The notes under the pieces: model-generated
The model's input: the letters and a program-made list of their open reading frames with translations, nothing else
The model's database searches: none
Told to the model about the DNA's origin: nothing
From: Spirochaetales bacterium
GTDB lineage: Bacteria > Spirochaetota > Spirochaetia > DSM-2461
Direction: 5' to 3'
NCBI GenBank assembly: GCA_016936555.1
Contig: JAFGXR010000108.1
Location: 62,001 to 126,000, forward strand
DNA length: 64,000 nt
Part shown: positions 19,285 through 28,417 of the stretch, piece by piece
Position numbering within the stretch: position 1 is the first letter of the stretch
How the letters are laid out: each line of letters starts with the position of its first letter
Position numbers and translations under genes: made by a program

Positions 19285-20193
19285 ATGAAATTATCAACAG
19301 GTCTAAAAGGTTTTATTAGTGTTCTGGTGCTAAGCACTATGACTCTGATCGGGTGCGATACGGGAACGGCTACTGTCTCGGTTACCGGTGTCTCGCTGGG
19401 AACATCAGCCGTATCGATGAAAGTCGGCGATACCCTTCAGCTGGCGGCTACAGTGGCTCCCACTGATGCAACTGTTCCAGACGTAGAGTGGAGCTCCGGC
19501 GATTCTGCTGTCGCAACAGTGGCGGACGGGTTGATTACGGCAGTCAGCACAGGGAGCGCAGTCATTACAGTGTCAACAACCGATGGAGCTTTTTCAGCTG
19601 CATGTACTGTTTCAGTTGGAGAAATTCTCTCAACTGCTGATGACGTTGCCGTGTCTGTTTCCTCTTATCTCGGACACGATCCAGTGGACGGAGTCAATCA
19701 GCCGGATTTCGCCTGGGGCGGATGGACAACCGTGGCTCTCAATAACGGATATGCTCTCTCGACTGAAGCGCTTCCTGCTGAAGATCAGGCCGATGCCGGA
19801 ACCATCGATGTCTGGGGAAATGCAAGACCTGTCAATGCCTATACTTCCGATAACAGCGATGCCGCAGGCGAAGAATGGATCCAGTATGATTTCGGAGCCG
19901 TCAGGAATATAATCGAGGTGGTTCTCTATCCCCGTAACAATGATAATGTAGGAGTCAACTTCCCTCAGGATTACATCATTCAGGTTTCCGACGACGGAAC
20001 AACATGGACTGATGCTCTTTCCGTCTCAGCGCCTGAAGCAGATTACAATCCCGGAGCTGATGCGGTTAGCCATTATGTTGTTGCTGCAGGACGATATTTC
20101 CGCCTTTACATAACAAAGAAAACAAATAACGAAACTAACAGCGATACAGAATACAGAGCACAGCTCATGGAGCTGGAAGTATACGGATACTGA
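19285..20193 (+). CDS. Lipoprotein with BIG2 and F5/8 type C domains
   Basis: 302 residues from ATG 19285, with AAGGAGGA 4 bp upstream; the TTG at 19282 is too close to that site. The lipobox is LIGC. Residues ~32-110 match a bacterial Ig-like (BIG2) domain: 'VTGVSLGTSAVSMKVGDTLQ', then 'VEWSSGDSAVATVADGLITA'. Residues ~115-302 are an F5/8C-like domain ending 'AQLMELEVYGY'. No enzymatic module is present. It is probably a surface glycan-binding protein. It stands alone between a terminator and a repeat element. A TATAAT at 19259-19264 is a plausible -10, but no good -35 was seen. Confidence 0.85.
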   Translation: MKLSTGLKGFISVLVLSTMTLIGCDTGTATVSVTGVSLGTSAVSMKVGDTLQLAATVAPTDATVPDVEWSSGDSAVATVADGLITAVSTGSAVITVSTTDGAFSAACTVSVGEILSTADDVAVSVSSYLGHDPVDGVNQPDFAWGGWTTVALNNGYALSTEALPAEDQADAGTIDVWGNARPVNAYTSDNSDAAGEEWIQYDFGAVRNIIEVVLYPRNNDNVGVNFPQDYIIQVSDDGTTWTDALSVSAPEADYNPGADAVSHYVVAAGRYFRLYITKKTNNETNSDTEYRAQLMELEVYGY

Positions 20194-20250
20194 TTTAACA
20201 GTTTCTGAATATAAATCGGGATGTTGCATCAGTCTGAGTCTTTATTACAT

Positions 20251-20309
20251 CCCCCATCCCCGCCCCTAATCCTTCGGCTGCGAAGCCGGAGGAGTGGCCG
20301 GGTGAGGGT
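20251..20309. repeat. REP-like imperfect palindrome, copy 1
   Basis: Imperfect inverted repeat in the gap between two + strand genes. The outer arms CCCCATCCCCG and CGGGTGAGGG surround an inner arm pair around CCTTCGGCT / AGCCGGAGG. Its ends resemble the element at 54685-54726 read on the opposite strand, but the centre differs. It could act as a dispersed REP-type element or an mRNA-stabilising hairpin. Confidence 0.6.
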
Positions 20310-20359
20310 ATTAACAAAGGACTTCTGCTGCATCTCTATTTCAATCATAGAGGACCCTT

Positions 20360-22078
20360 ATGAAAATTTCATTTAAAAGATTTAAACTCACTCTCACATC
20401 GCTCAGCGGTATTTTTCTTCTGTTTATACTGGGATGCGATCTAAGCGGAGGAGAAACTCCCGAAGATCAGACCTCTGGTGATCAGACTTCCATTTATGAT
20501 GATGGCAGAGTGAATTTTTTCGGCATCCACACCATGGTTTTTTCAGGCGATGACCTGGATAAACACCTCGACTGGGCCGAATCTCTCGTCGGTCCCGGAG
20601 GTTATGTAAAACAGACGTTCAGCCCTGTGGTAAACTCGACAACAGCTCCGCAGAAAATGTGGCGGGATTATATAAAAAAAGCCTATGAAAGGGATCTTGT
20701 TCCCGTCATCCGCCTGTCCGGTGAGTTTACCGGGAGTTACTGGATTAAGCCTCAGACCGATGACGGAGGAGCTCCGACAGGTCCCGGAAGCTACAGTCAG
20801 ATCGCACAGGCTTATAAGGAAGTCGTTCAGGACCTGCCTCTTAAAGCCGGGCTGCCCCTTTATATCGAAGTGGGGAACGAACCGAACCTCTCTTTCGAGT
20901 GGAGCGGAGAGACACCTGATCCCCGGGCTTTCGGGTATTTTCTGACAGCTGTTTACGATGCTCTGAAATCAATCGGAGACGATAGAATTCAGGTCCTAAA
21001 CGGAGCGTTATCTCCGGGAAGAAGCGCTTCGGGTAAAACCGGAGCCGCCGATTTTGTGCGGACCATGTTTCAGCAGGCTCCCGGCAGTATCAATTCGTTT
21101 GATGCCTGGGCCTCCCACTGTTATCCCGGATGGTATGCGCCGAATTACAACAATCACGACGGCACGGCTGTGGACCGCGACATGGCAATCGATTCCTATA
21201 TAGTCGAAACGGAAATCCTGGAAGAGTTCGGACGGTCCGGTGTCGATGTCTTCATAACGGAAACGGCTTATTCCCTGGGCCATCCCGATATTAACGGTCA
21301 TGACCGGGTGACCGACGATAATCAGGCTGAGTGGACGGCATCGGCTTTCTCCGACTACTGGGGTTCCTGGGATGAGGTTAAAGCGGTCACACCTTATATT
21401 CTCCTCAATGAACACAACTCCGATTGGGTGGCGTTCGAATGGCTGGAATCAGGCTCCGATGTCGATTCCTCCGGATATCCCACGAAACCGAGACCTGTCT
21501 ATACAGATGTGGCCGGCCTGGAAAAACCGCCGGCCGCCGATTTTCCCGCTTTTAACGGAACTGAAAATACCAACTGGGATCTCTCTTCCTCCAGTGTTCT
21601 CTTCGGATCCGCTGTTACCGCATCTTCCTCAATCGAATTATACGGATGGAGTCTGGATCAGGTAACCGATACGGTGACAGAAGGGCAGGGGTGGCATTCC
21701 GAGGGCCGCGCAAGAGTGGTTGGAGAACCTCTGGTCATCGATGATTTTCAGGAATGGCTCGAATTCGATCTGGGAACTTCCGGGAGCTTCGGTGAACTCT
21801 ATCTTTATCCCCGTTCAGACAATGATACCGAAGCCGGCCGTTATTTCCCCCAGGCTTTTACCGTCTCAGTTTCGGAGGACGGAAGCAGTTGGACCGAAGT
21901 CTTTTCATGGGACTATGATGATACCAATGCCTCGATTCTGACACCTCTGGGAGGTCAGTCCTATCTGCTCGATGCGCCGGCATCGGGACGGTTTGTAAAA
22001 ATCCTTTTCACCGAACTGACGTACAATGTTGAAGGCAACAACTACCATGTCGCTCTGGCTGAAGTTGAAGCGTACTGA
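20360..22078 (+). CDS. Lipoprotein glycosidase with F5/8C domain
   Basis: 572 residues. Lipobox LGC with Cys26. Catalytic TIM barrel ~55-395: E174 in 'EVGNEPN' (acid/base) and E301 in 'FITETAY' (nucleophile). A C-terminal discoidin-like domain (~405-572) ends 'HVALAEVEAY'. The barrel aligns along its length with that of the gene at 16720 but lacks the FnIII repeats, so this is a duplicated glycosidase with different accessory modules. The next gene starts within its last ~32 bp. Predicted to act on the same class of polysaccharide at the cell surface; exact family uncertain. Confidence 0.85.
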   Translation: MKISFKRFKLTLTSLSGIFLLFILGCDLSGGETPEDQTSGDQTSIYDDGRVNFFGIHTMVFSGDDLDKHLDWAESLVGPGGYVKQTFSPVVNSTTAPQKMWRDYIKKAYERDLVPVIRLSGEFTGSYWIKPQTDDGGAPTGPGSYSQIAQAYKEVVQDLPLKAGLPLYIEVGNEPNLSFEWSGETPDPRAFGYFLTAVYDALKSIGDDRIQVLNGALSPGRSASGKTGAADFVRTMFQQAPGSINSFDAWASHCYPGWYAPNYNNHDGTAVDRDMAIDSYIVETEILEEFGRSGVDVFITETAYSLGHPDINGHDRVTDDNQAEWTASAFSDYWGSWDEVKAVTPYILLNEHNSDWVAFEWLESGSDVDSSGYPTKPRPVYTDVAGLEKPPAADFPAFNGTENTNWDLSSSSVLFGSAVTASSSIELYGWSLDQVTDTVTEGQGWHSEGRARVVGEPLVIDDFQEWLEFDLGTSGSFGELYLYPRSDNDTEAGRYFPQAFTVSVSEDGSSWTEVFSWDYDDTNASILTPLGGQSYLLDAPASGRFVKILFTELTYNVEGNNYHVALAEVEAY

Positions 22079-23765
22079 CGCCGCTTTTTTCTTGAAGGCC
22101 GGTATTCATGCGGGAGCTCTGATCTTTTTTCTGCTGCTTCCGGCCGGATGCCGGTCTTCCCTGACTCCTCCCGATCAACCGGAGATGGAAACCATGAACA
22201 AAATTACAACCATTATCGCTTTTGTGAGAGGTTCGGAACCCCGGGACCCCCGATTGGATCTGGTTCTGCCTGTGAAAAATCAGCTCGCTCTTCTGGAGGA
22301 GTACGATCTGCCCGGTACCTTTCTCCTTATGCACAATGCTCTGGAAAGAGAGGATATTCTCGGTCTTTTTCAGGATATACCCGATTCCCTAGAGCTGGGA
22401 ATCTGGCTGGAGATGGATAAGGGGCTGATCGAAAAGACCGGGCTACCCTGGAGAGGGCGGCCGGGTTTCGACTGGGACTGGTACGCTCAGGTGGGGTTTC
22501 TGATAGGCTATACTCCTGCAGAGCGGGAAAAGATCATCGATGTCTTCATGAATGATTTCAAAGCGGAAACAGGTGAATATCCCTCATCGGCCGGGTCCTG
22601 GATTCTCGACAGCCACAGCCTCTCCTATATGAAGGACAAATACGGCATCAGGGCGGCCGCTATCTGCCGGGACCAGTGGGGCACCGACGGTTATTCCCTC
22701 TGGGGCGGCTACTACAACGGCGGTTATTTTCCCAGCCGTGAAAACATCTTCATGCCCGCTCAGAATGCTGATTTTCAGATTGATGTCCCCGTATTCAGAA
22801 TGCTCGGAAGCGATCCCGTTTCGCAGTACGATGCGGGGCAGGATCCCGATACCTTTGAACCGTCTTCCCATCAGCCTGTTTACACCCTCGAACCGGTCTG
22901 GGAGCTCGGTCAGAGCCGGAGCTGGGTCCAGTGGTATTTTGAAAACAATTTCAATGAGCATGTCCTCAGTCACGGGTTTACCCAGACGGGACAGGAGAAC
23001 AGCTTCGGATGGCCTCAGATGTCCTGCGGGATCAACCTTCAATTCTCTCTGATCGCCCGGCTCCGCGATGAAAAAAAGATCGATGTCCTCACCTTAAAGG
23101 AATCGGGGGAATTGTTTCTCAGTGAGTTTGCCCTTACACCTCCGGCAGCCCAGGTCTTTCTGGAGGACTGGAAGGAGCGGGATAAAGGTTCGGTCTGGTT
23201 CAACAGCCGGTATTACCGGATTAATCTCTACCGGGAGGGGGATCGTATCCGTATACGCGACCTTTATATTTTTAATGAGTCGTTTCCCGAATCCTACGGG
23301 AAAGAACCCTGCCGGACTGACTGGATGGAATACAGAAATATTCCCCTGGTAGACGGGGGGCAGTGGAGCGGATCGGGAGTCCTCGGTGCGGGATATTTCC
23401 TGAATTCAGAAACAGGGGAGGAGGTTCTATTAACCTCTGATCCTACCGTTGAATCGGATGATGATTTTCTGACGATCCGATACACTGTGGAAAGTTCTCC
23501 CGGCGTGGAGGGGGAAATCCTTCTGGTGCTGGAGTCTGAGAATATTCATATTGAAGCGTCATTTCCTCTTTACGTGAGAATTTCCGCTGCTCCCGATAAG
23601 GAAATACCCTTCATCCAGAACTCCGGCTTTGATATCCGCGGAACATGGCGCAATTTCGATTTTTTCCTGTTTCTTTCGGGAGGTTCCTGGAGAAATGAGT
23701 TGCAGGGGTATGGTTTTGCATTTCAGGAAAACAGCCGGGAAATGACTCTGGATTTCAATCCCTGA
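22047..23765 (+). CDS. Lipoprotein with polysaccharide-deacetylase-like fold
   Basis: 572 residues from ATG 22047, overlapping the previous gene by 32 bp. That start gives a basic N-terminus, a hydrophobic core and the lipobox PAGC. The overlap implies coupling. Residues ~60-360 look like the beta/alpha barrel of polysaccharide deacetylases and GH57/GH38-like proteins: 'LLEEYDLPGTFLLM' (the usual age-the-flow strand), 'SAGSWILDSHSL' and 'YGIRAAAICRDQWGTDGY'. The ~200 C-terminal residues are beta-rich. I do not see a clear canonical metal-binding HxxxH pair, so activity is unproven. It resembles the gene at 25337, which alternates with glycosidases in the same way. Confidence 0.55.
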   Translation: MSLWLKLKRTDAAFFLKAGIHAGALIFFLLLPAGCRSSLTPPDQPEMETMNKITTIIAFVRGSEPRDPRLDLVLPVKNQLALLEEYDLPGTFLLMHNALEREDILGLFQDIPDSLELGIWLEMDKGLIEKTGLPWRGRPGFDWDWYAQVGFLIGYTPAEREKIIDVFMNDFKAETGEYPSSAGSWILDSHSLSYMKDKYGIRAAAICRDQWGTDGYSLWGGYYNGGYFPSRENIFMPAQNADFQIDVPVFRMLGSDPVSQYDAGQDPDTFEPSSHQPVYTLEPVWELGQSRSWVQWYFENNFNEHVLSHGFTQTGQENSFGWPQMSCGINLQFSLIARLRDEKKIDVLTLKESGELFLSEFALTPPAAQVFLEDWKERDKGSVWFNSRYYRINLYREGDRIRIRDLYIFNESFPESYGKEPCRTDWMEYRNIPLVDGGQWSGSGVLGAGYFLNSETGEEVLLTSDPTVESDDDFLTIRYTVESSPGVEGEILLVLESENIHIEASFPLYVRISAAPDKEIPFIQNSGFDIRGTWRNFDFFLFLSGGSWRNELQGYGFAFQENSREMTLDFNP

Positions 23766-23840
23766 GAGTAATGTCTGCCTTATTTTTAAATGTATAGACA
23801 TAGGTGAATCAATGAGGTACAATGTTCTTGGAGGTCTTCT

Positions 23841-25325
23841 ATGTTCCTGAAAAAAACCTTGTTTTTTTTATTCTTCTCTGCGTCCCTGATGTATTTTACC
23901 GGATGTGATTTTACTCCTGCCGTAAATGATGATACAGAGGATCCCGGTGATGATGATACGGATAATCCCGACGATAATCTCATCGATGAATGGGGTAATG
24001 AATACGATTACAGTGATTTTGAATATTTAACACCCCTGTCTCCTGTCGACTTTGATGCCGGAGGCTTTCAGCAGGGGCTGGTAACCGGACGGTACTATAA
24101 GGATATGACCGATGATCCGAATCGCTTCTGGCCGTACTGGAACAGCATGGAGCTGGGCTGGATCCGGATCGAGTTTGAAGAGTTCATGTACGTCCTGAAG
24201 ACCGACATCGATTTATATGATCCTTCAACCTGGGTTTCCGTTATGGAAGAGAGAGTCAGCCGGTATAAATTCCTTATAAATGAAGCTCACAGACGGGGTA
24301 TCCGCGTTCTGGCCGTTATGGGGACAAACGGCATGCCCGGAGGCCTGGAGTGGGAATGGACCCTTGAAGATAAATCGGATATCAAAATAACTCAGGAGAC
24401 CCTGGACCGCTATACCGGAGCCTTGCGATGGCATATTGAAACTTACGGAATCGATGCGGTTGAAATCTGGAATGAGCCCTGGGGGTATGGTTTCGGTGCT
24501 TCTGACGGCAATATCTGGAAGCTGCCCGGATATTCGGAACTTCTGATCGCCTCCTATGAAACCGTGCAGAGTCTCGATAATCCCATTCCCGTTGTCGGAC
24601 CGGTTACCGCCAATGCCGAAACAGGGGAGTGGATCGGCACGCACTGGATTAATGGCATTCCGACGGACATTCCCGGAGCCAGCATTTTCAATTCGGATGT
24701 TATGCAGGCCTACCGGGATAATCATAATGGCGACCTCCCCCTGGATTGGATCTCCTGGCATCCCTACGGGACGGTAAGCAATCCCCTCCCCGATCAGAAC
24801 TTTTATTACGGACAGGATTTAGAGACATTCATCAATTCTGTTCTCGCATACGAAGATATCGCCGGTCGCCCGATCATAACGGATCAGCCTGTCATTTTCT
24901 CTGAATTCGGCTGGGATTCCAGAGTTGTATCCGCAGCGACTGCGGAAACTTACTATCAGTCATTCTACAATCAAACCGAGGATATGCCTCAGGTCAAAGC
25001 GATTATGTACTATACCTTTCTGGATGATGAAGATGTGGCGGGAACGGAACACAAGCAGTTCGGCCTTATTAAAAACTCCGAATATGATTTTGTAAGGAAA
25101 AATATCTATTACCGCTTCTACGCCAATTCTTCGGGAATCGGCAAAACCGCTGCGGGTACCTATTATCCGGATTTTGTAAAGGAACATGAAAAGCGGGGAG
25201 GAAAAAGCTTCAGCGGCGCGGTTCTCGGTCCGGTCTACACGTCCGGGCAGAATCTGATACAGCCTTTTGAAAAATACGATTTTATTTACAACGGCTCGAT
25301 TTTTTACACTGAATTAAAGGATTAA
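23841..25325 (+). CDS. Lipoprotein glycosidase (clan GH-A-like)
   Basis: 494 residues. Lipobox FTGC with Cys22, followed by an Asp-rich linker (residues ~30-55) that would lift the enzyme off the membrane. A TIM barrel follows: E212 in 'EIWNEPW' is the expected acid/base and E355 in 'IFSEFGWDS' the expected nucleophile. It has no F5/8C module, unlike the two larger glycosidases. GGAGG lies at ~23831. It is followed 11 bp later by a deacetylase-like gene. The sequence differs enough from its neighbours to suggest a distinct linkage within the same glycan (inference). Confidence 0.8.
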   Translation: MFLKKTLFFLFFSASLMYFTGCDFTPAVNDDTEDPGDDDTDNPDDNLIDEWGNEYDYSDFEYLTPLSPVDFDAGGFQQGLVTGRYYKDMTDDPNRFWPYWNSMELGWIRIEFEEFMYVLKTDIDLYDPSTWVSVMEERVSRYKFLINEAHRRGIRVLAVMGTNGMPGGLEWEWTLEDKSDIKITQETLDRYTGALRWHIETYGIDAVEIWNEPWGYGFGASDGNIWKLPGYSELLIASYETVQSLDNPIPVVGPVTANAETGEWIGTHWINGIPTDIPGASIFNSDVMQAYRDNHNGDLPLDWISWHPYGTVSNPLPDQNFYYGQDLETFINSVLAYEDIAGRPIITDQPVIFSEFGWDSRVVSAATAETYYQSFYNQTEDMPQVKAIMYYTFLDDEDVAGTEHKQFGLIKNSEYDFVRKNIYYRFYANSSGIGKTAAGTYYPDFVKEHEKRGGKSFSGAVLGPVYTSGQNLIQPFEKYDFIYNGSIFYTELKD

Positions 25326-25336
25326 GAGACTCTTCT

Positions 25337-26974
25337 ATGAAATTGGCTAAAATTGTCGGAATCACCGGTTCCGCAGTTACTTATTCTCTCGGTCTCCCTT
25401 TTGAGGCTGTGGGGATCAATGCCGTTCTGCCGGAAGAGACCGGCTATGCCCTTTTTTCCCTGAAATACGATGAAAAAGGGAAAGCTGTTCTCTGTCTTGA
25501 AGGGCAAACCCCCGGCAGGGGAATCCTTTCCCTCTCTCTCGAAGAGGGAACCATAAGTATCCCCTATGTCGTTTTCCGCGAGAGGGAAACCTTTCTGGCT
25601 CTGGTTATCAGTTCAAACTTCCACGATGGCTTTGACCCCGAAAGCTATACCTTCGGCTCGGAAGACAATCCCGTTTCCGGTCACGGTTATTTCAAGGCGA
25701 AACGCACTCTCGGGGAACTCTATCACAGCCGGAATTACCCCGTAACCTGGCTGATCGATCCGGTTGTGGCACGGCAGGCCAGTGAGGATATTTCAGACTG
25801 GCACTTCCGGTATTTTGATGACTACGGCATAATGCCGTCAAGTTTTTTTAATCATAATGCGGTGAATTACAATCTGGAAAAGAGCCCCGAAGAGACGAAA
25901 GCTTTTCTGGCTGAACAACGGAGGGAAACGGAAAAGTTTTTTGATTTTCCGACGAAGATCTGCGGAATCGATCAGTGGGTCGGCAGTGTGGGGAACCGCT
26001 TTGCCCGGGCTGCCTCGGAGCTGGGATTTGAGGGAATCTGGGGAATGGGCTACGATCATTTTACCTGCGATACTTCCATGTTTCACCGCGGCTGTCCCTG
26101 GGATATGTATAAACCGGATCCCGATAATGTCAGACTTCCCTCGGCTTCTCCATCGCGGCTCTGGGCTTTTCAGTGGACAAGCCGCGATCTGATCAACACG
26201 GTCCATACGCCGACGGGGAGCAGCGGTTCGGTGGTTTTTTCCACCGATCCCGACGATATCCGGCAGACCAATATCATGGCATCCCAGGCTGATTATTACA
26301 ACAGAATGCTCGCTCAGTATCACCGCAACCGAAGCCGGAATAAGTCGGTTGTTTTTCTCATCCACCAGGAAGACCACGATATGCATTTCGAGGAAGACAA
26401 CCGCTATCTGGTAAACTTCCTCGATCACATCTCCGAAGAGGTCACGCCGGCGACACTCGAGGAGATCGCGGTTTACATGAATCTCCGGCACAAAGCTGAT
26501 GAATCTTCAGCACAGTTTATGGAGATGGAAGATCCGCTGACCTGCCAGAAGGATGTTCACTGGGGATACGGAGGGGTGCTTAAACCGGCGGACTGGACCG
26601 AATCGGGCTACGGCACCCATGTGTTTTATCACGACCGGGACTGGCAGGCTGTTTTTCAGTATCCGGGAATTTTCCCCTGGCGGCTATTTGATTACAGAGC
26701 CAGGAGAGGCCGGGATGAGCAGGATGAGATGGAAGCTCTTTCCCTGTCCGGACTGACTGTTCCTGTCGTTTTCCTTGACCGGGAGATGTCGATACTCTCT
26801 CTTTCATTCTCTTCTTCCCTGGAGCGGGACAGTTTTCCTCTCTGCTTCTGGAAAGAACGGAGTGAGAATCTGAAAATTTCCCCATCTGTACCCCACATAG
26901 CGGGAGAAAAGAGTTTTCTTCTCTTCCTGGATATAAAAAAAGGAAAAAATCATTTTGAAATACCTCTTCTATAG
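25337..26974 (+). CDS. Cytoplasmic deacetylase-fold protein
   Basis: 545 residues, no signal peptide. A beta-sandwich-like N-terminus (~1-120) precedes a putative beta/alpha barrel (~120-400) with 'YPVTWLIDPVVARQ', 'CGIDQWVGSVGNRFARAASE' and 'VVFLIHQEDHDMHFEEDNRY'. The HQEDHDMH cluster is a candidate metal site. It has the general look of the polysaccharide-deacetylase/GH57 superfamily and resembles the secreted protein at 22047, but no precise family was recognised. Its last 20 bp overlap the next gene's start. Probably acts on imported oligosaccharides (inference). Confidence 0.5.
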   Translation: MKLAKIVGITGSAVTYSLGLPFEAVGINAVLPEETGYALFSLKYDEKGKAVLCLEGQTPGRGILSLSLEEGTISIPYVVFRERETFLALVISSNFHDGFDPESYTFGSEDNPVSGHGYFKAKRTLGELYHSRNYPVTWLIDPVVARQASEDISDWHFRYFDDYGIMPSSFFNHNAVNYNLEKSPEETKAFLAEQRRETEKFFDFPTKICGIDQWVGSVGNRFARAASELGFEGIWGMGYDHFTCDTSMFHRGCPWDMYKPDPDNVRLPSASPSRLWAFQWTSRDLINTVHTPTGSSGSVVFSTDPDDIRQTNIMASQADYYNRMLAQYHRNRSRNKSVVFLIHQEDHDMHFEEDNRYLVNFLDHISEEVTPATLEEIAVYMNLRHKADESSAQFMEMEDPLTCQKDVHWGYGGVLKPADWTESGYGTHVFYHDRDWQAVFQYPGIFPWRLFDYRARRGRDEQDEMEALSLSGLTVPVVFLDREMSILSLSFSSSLERDSFPLCFWKERSENLKISPSVPHIAGEKSFLLFLDIKKGKNHFEIPLL

Positions 26975-28391
26975 AACCGCCTTGATTCTGTCTTCTCTTC
27001 TTTTTGTAACTGCGGCCATCGGTGCGGAATCCAACCGGATTTCCGTTGATTTTACTGTGAACGAAGGTGATATAAATCCGGCTCTGTTCAGCCTTGTCAA
27101 TTATCCCCGTTTTTACGGGGAGGCCGATGACGAGTCGAGGAAACTCCTGGAGAATCTCAATATCGGGGGGACCCAGGCCAGAATCGAAACCATGATTCAT
27201 CTTCTGGAGCCTGAAAATGATAATGACGATCCCTTTGTTTTTGATCATGAACGCTTCCGCTATGAAAAAATGATCCGCTTTATCGACCACGATCCCGGTT
27301 TATTCATCAAAGATGTTGAAAATCAGGGGATGGAACCTCTTATGCTTCTGACCTACAATGTCCCCTGGCTTTCGGCGGACGGCCGGAATAACGGTGTACC
27401 GACGGATAATGAGGAGTGGGCGGAATTTGCCTCTGCTGTCGTCGAATACTTCAACGGAAATCCGGAGGGTCCTGAATATGATCCGGTTGTTCAATGGCTT
27501 GAAATCCTCAATGAACCCTGCGGAAACGGTCAGTTTTTCAACGGGACGCAGGAACAGTACATCAATCTGTTTTCCGATGTAGCGGAGAGAATCCACAGTT
27601 ATTATCCCGGCGTTAAGGTCGGAGGCCCCAGTGTTCTTTCGGGACAGATGGCATTTATGATCAGGTTTATTAAAGAGACCGCAGGCACTGCCGATTTCTA
27701 CACCTTTCATATCTACAATGAGGATCCTGTTCTGATGGTCAGAAAACTGGAAACACTGGCTGCTTATATCAGGAAAACTGCGGGGGAGGGCATTCCCCTT
27801 TTCGTTACCGAAAGCGACGACTGGAATTTACAGGGTGATGACAAATGGGATTTTCTGATTATCCGTCAGATGGAATTGCTCTTGTCGGAAAATCCTGTTG
27901 AGTCTTTTCACCAGTTTTCACTGCCCTTATACAGGGAAAGTGCGGAACGGGTCTTCGGGCTGCTCGGTCCCGGCGGTGAAGTCGTTCATAAGAATTACTG
28001 GCCTTATTACTGGCTGAGAAAAGCCAGAGGGGAAATCGTTGAAGTCAATTTTGACGGCGACAGTGCTTTAGGGGCGTCTTCTTCGAGCCGGGTAAAACGA
28101 CCTCTTTATGCGCTGGCGGTAAATGACGGGGGAAATGAGGCTATTTATGTCTATAACACGACCGGAGACCCTGTTCCTCTCAGCGTGGAAATCACAACGG
28201 ACGGTCCGTCATGGGATCAGGGGGCTTTCGCCGAGTTGATAGGCGGCGGAGAGTATGTTTCCCTTTATCCGGAATGGAACGGACCGGGGGAGCTCAACCT
28301 GGAAATACCGGCCCGCTCGGGAATGCTGATCTATCCCCGGGATCTGGAGGAGAAACTGCCCGCCGGTAGTCAGAATATCAGCTTTCAGTAA
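26955..28391 (+). CDS. Secreted glycosidase, GH39-like
   Basis: 478 residues from a TTG start at 26955, with AGGAAAA just upstream. It overlaps the preceding gene by 20 bp. The signal peptide ends at AIGAES, with no lipobox, so this is the one soluble periplasmic or secreted glycosidase of the locus. TIM barrel: E187 in 'EILNEPCG' and E286 in 'LFVTESDDW' are the expected acid/base and nucleophile. The C-terminal ~100 residues form a beta-sandwich, as in GH39 and related enzymes. The regulator gene starts 27 bp downstream. Confidence 0.8.
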   Translation: MKYLFYRTALILSSLLFVTAAIGAESNRISVDFTVNEGDINPALFSLVNYPRFYGEADDESRKLLENLNIGGTQARIETMIHLLEPENDNDDPFVFDHERFRYEKMIRFIDHDPGLFIKDVENQGMEPLMLLTYNVPWLSADGRNNGVPTDNEEWAEFASAVVEYFNGNPEGPEYDPVVQWLEILNEPCGNGQFFNGTQEQYINLFSDVAERIHSYYPGVKVGGPSVLSGQMAFMIRFIKETAGTADFYTFHIYNEDPVLMVRKLETLAAYIRKTAGEGIPLFVTESDDWNLQGDDKWDFLIIRQMELLLSENPVESFHQFSLPLYRESAERVFGLLGPGGEVVHKNYWPYYWLRKARGEIVEVNFDGDSALGASSSSRVKRPLYALAVNDGGNEAIYVYNTTGDPVPLSVEITTDGPSWDQGAFAELIGGGEYVSLYPEWNGPGELNLEIPARSGMLIYPRDLEEKLPAGSQNISFQ

Positions 28392-28417
28392 AGTTTAAAT
28401 ACTGACTGTTTCGGAGG

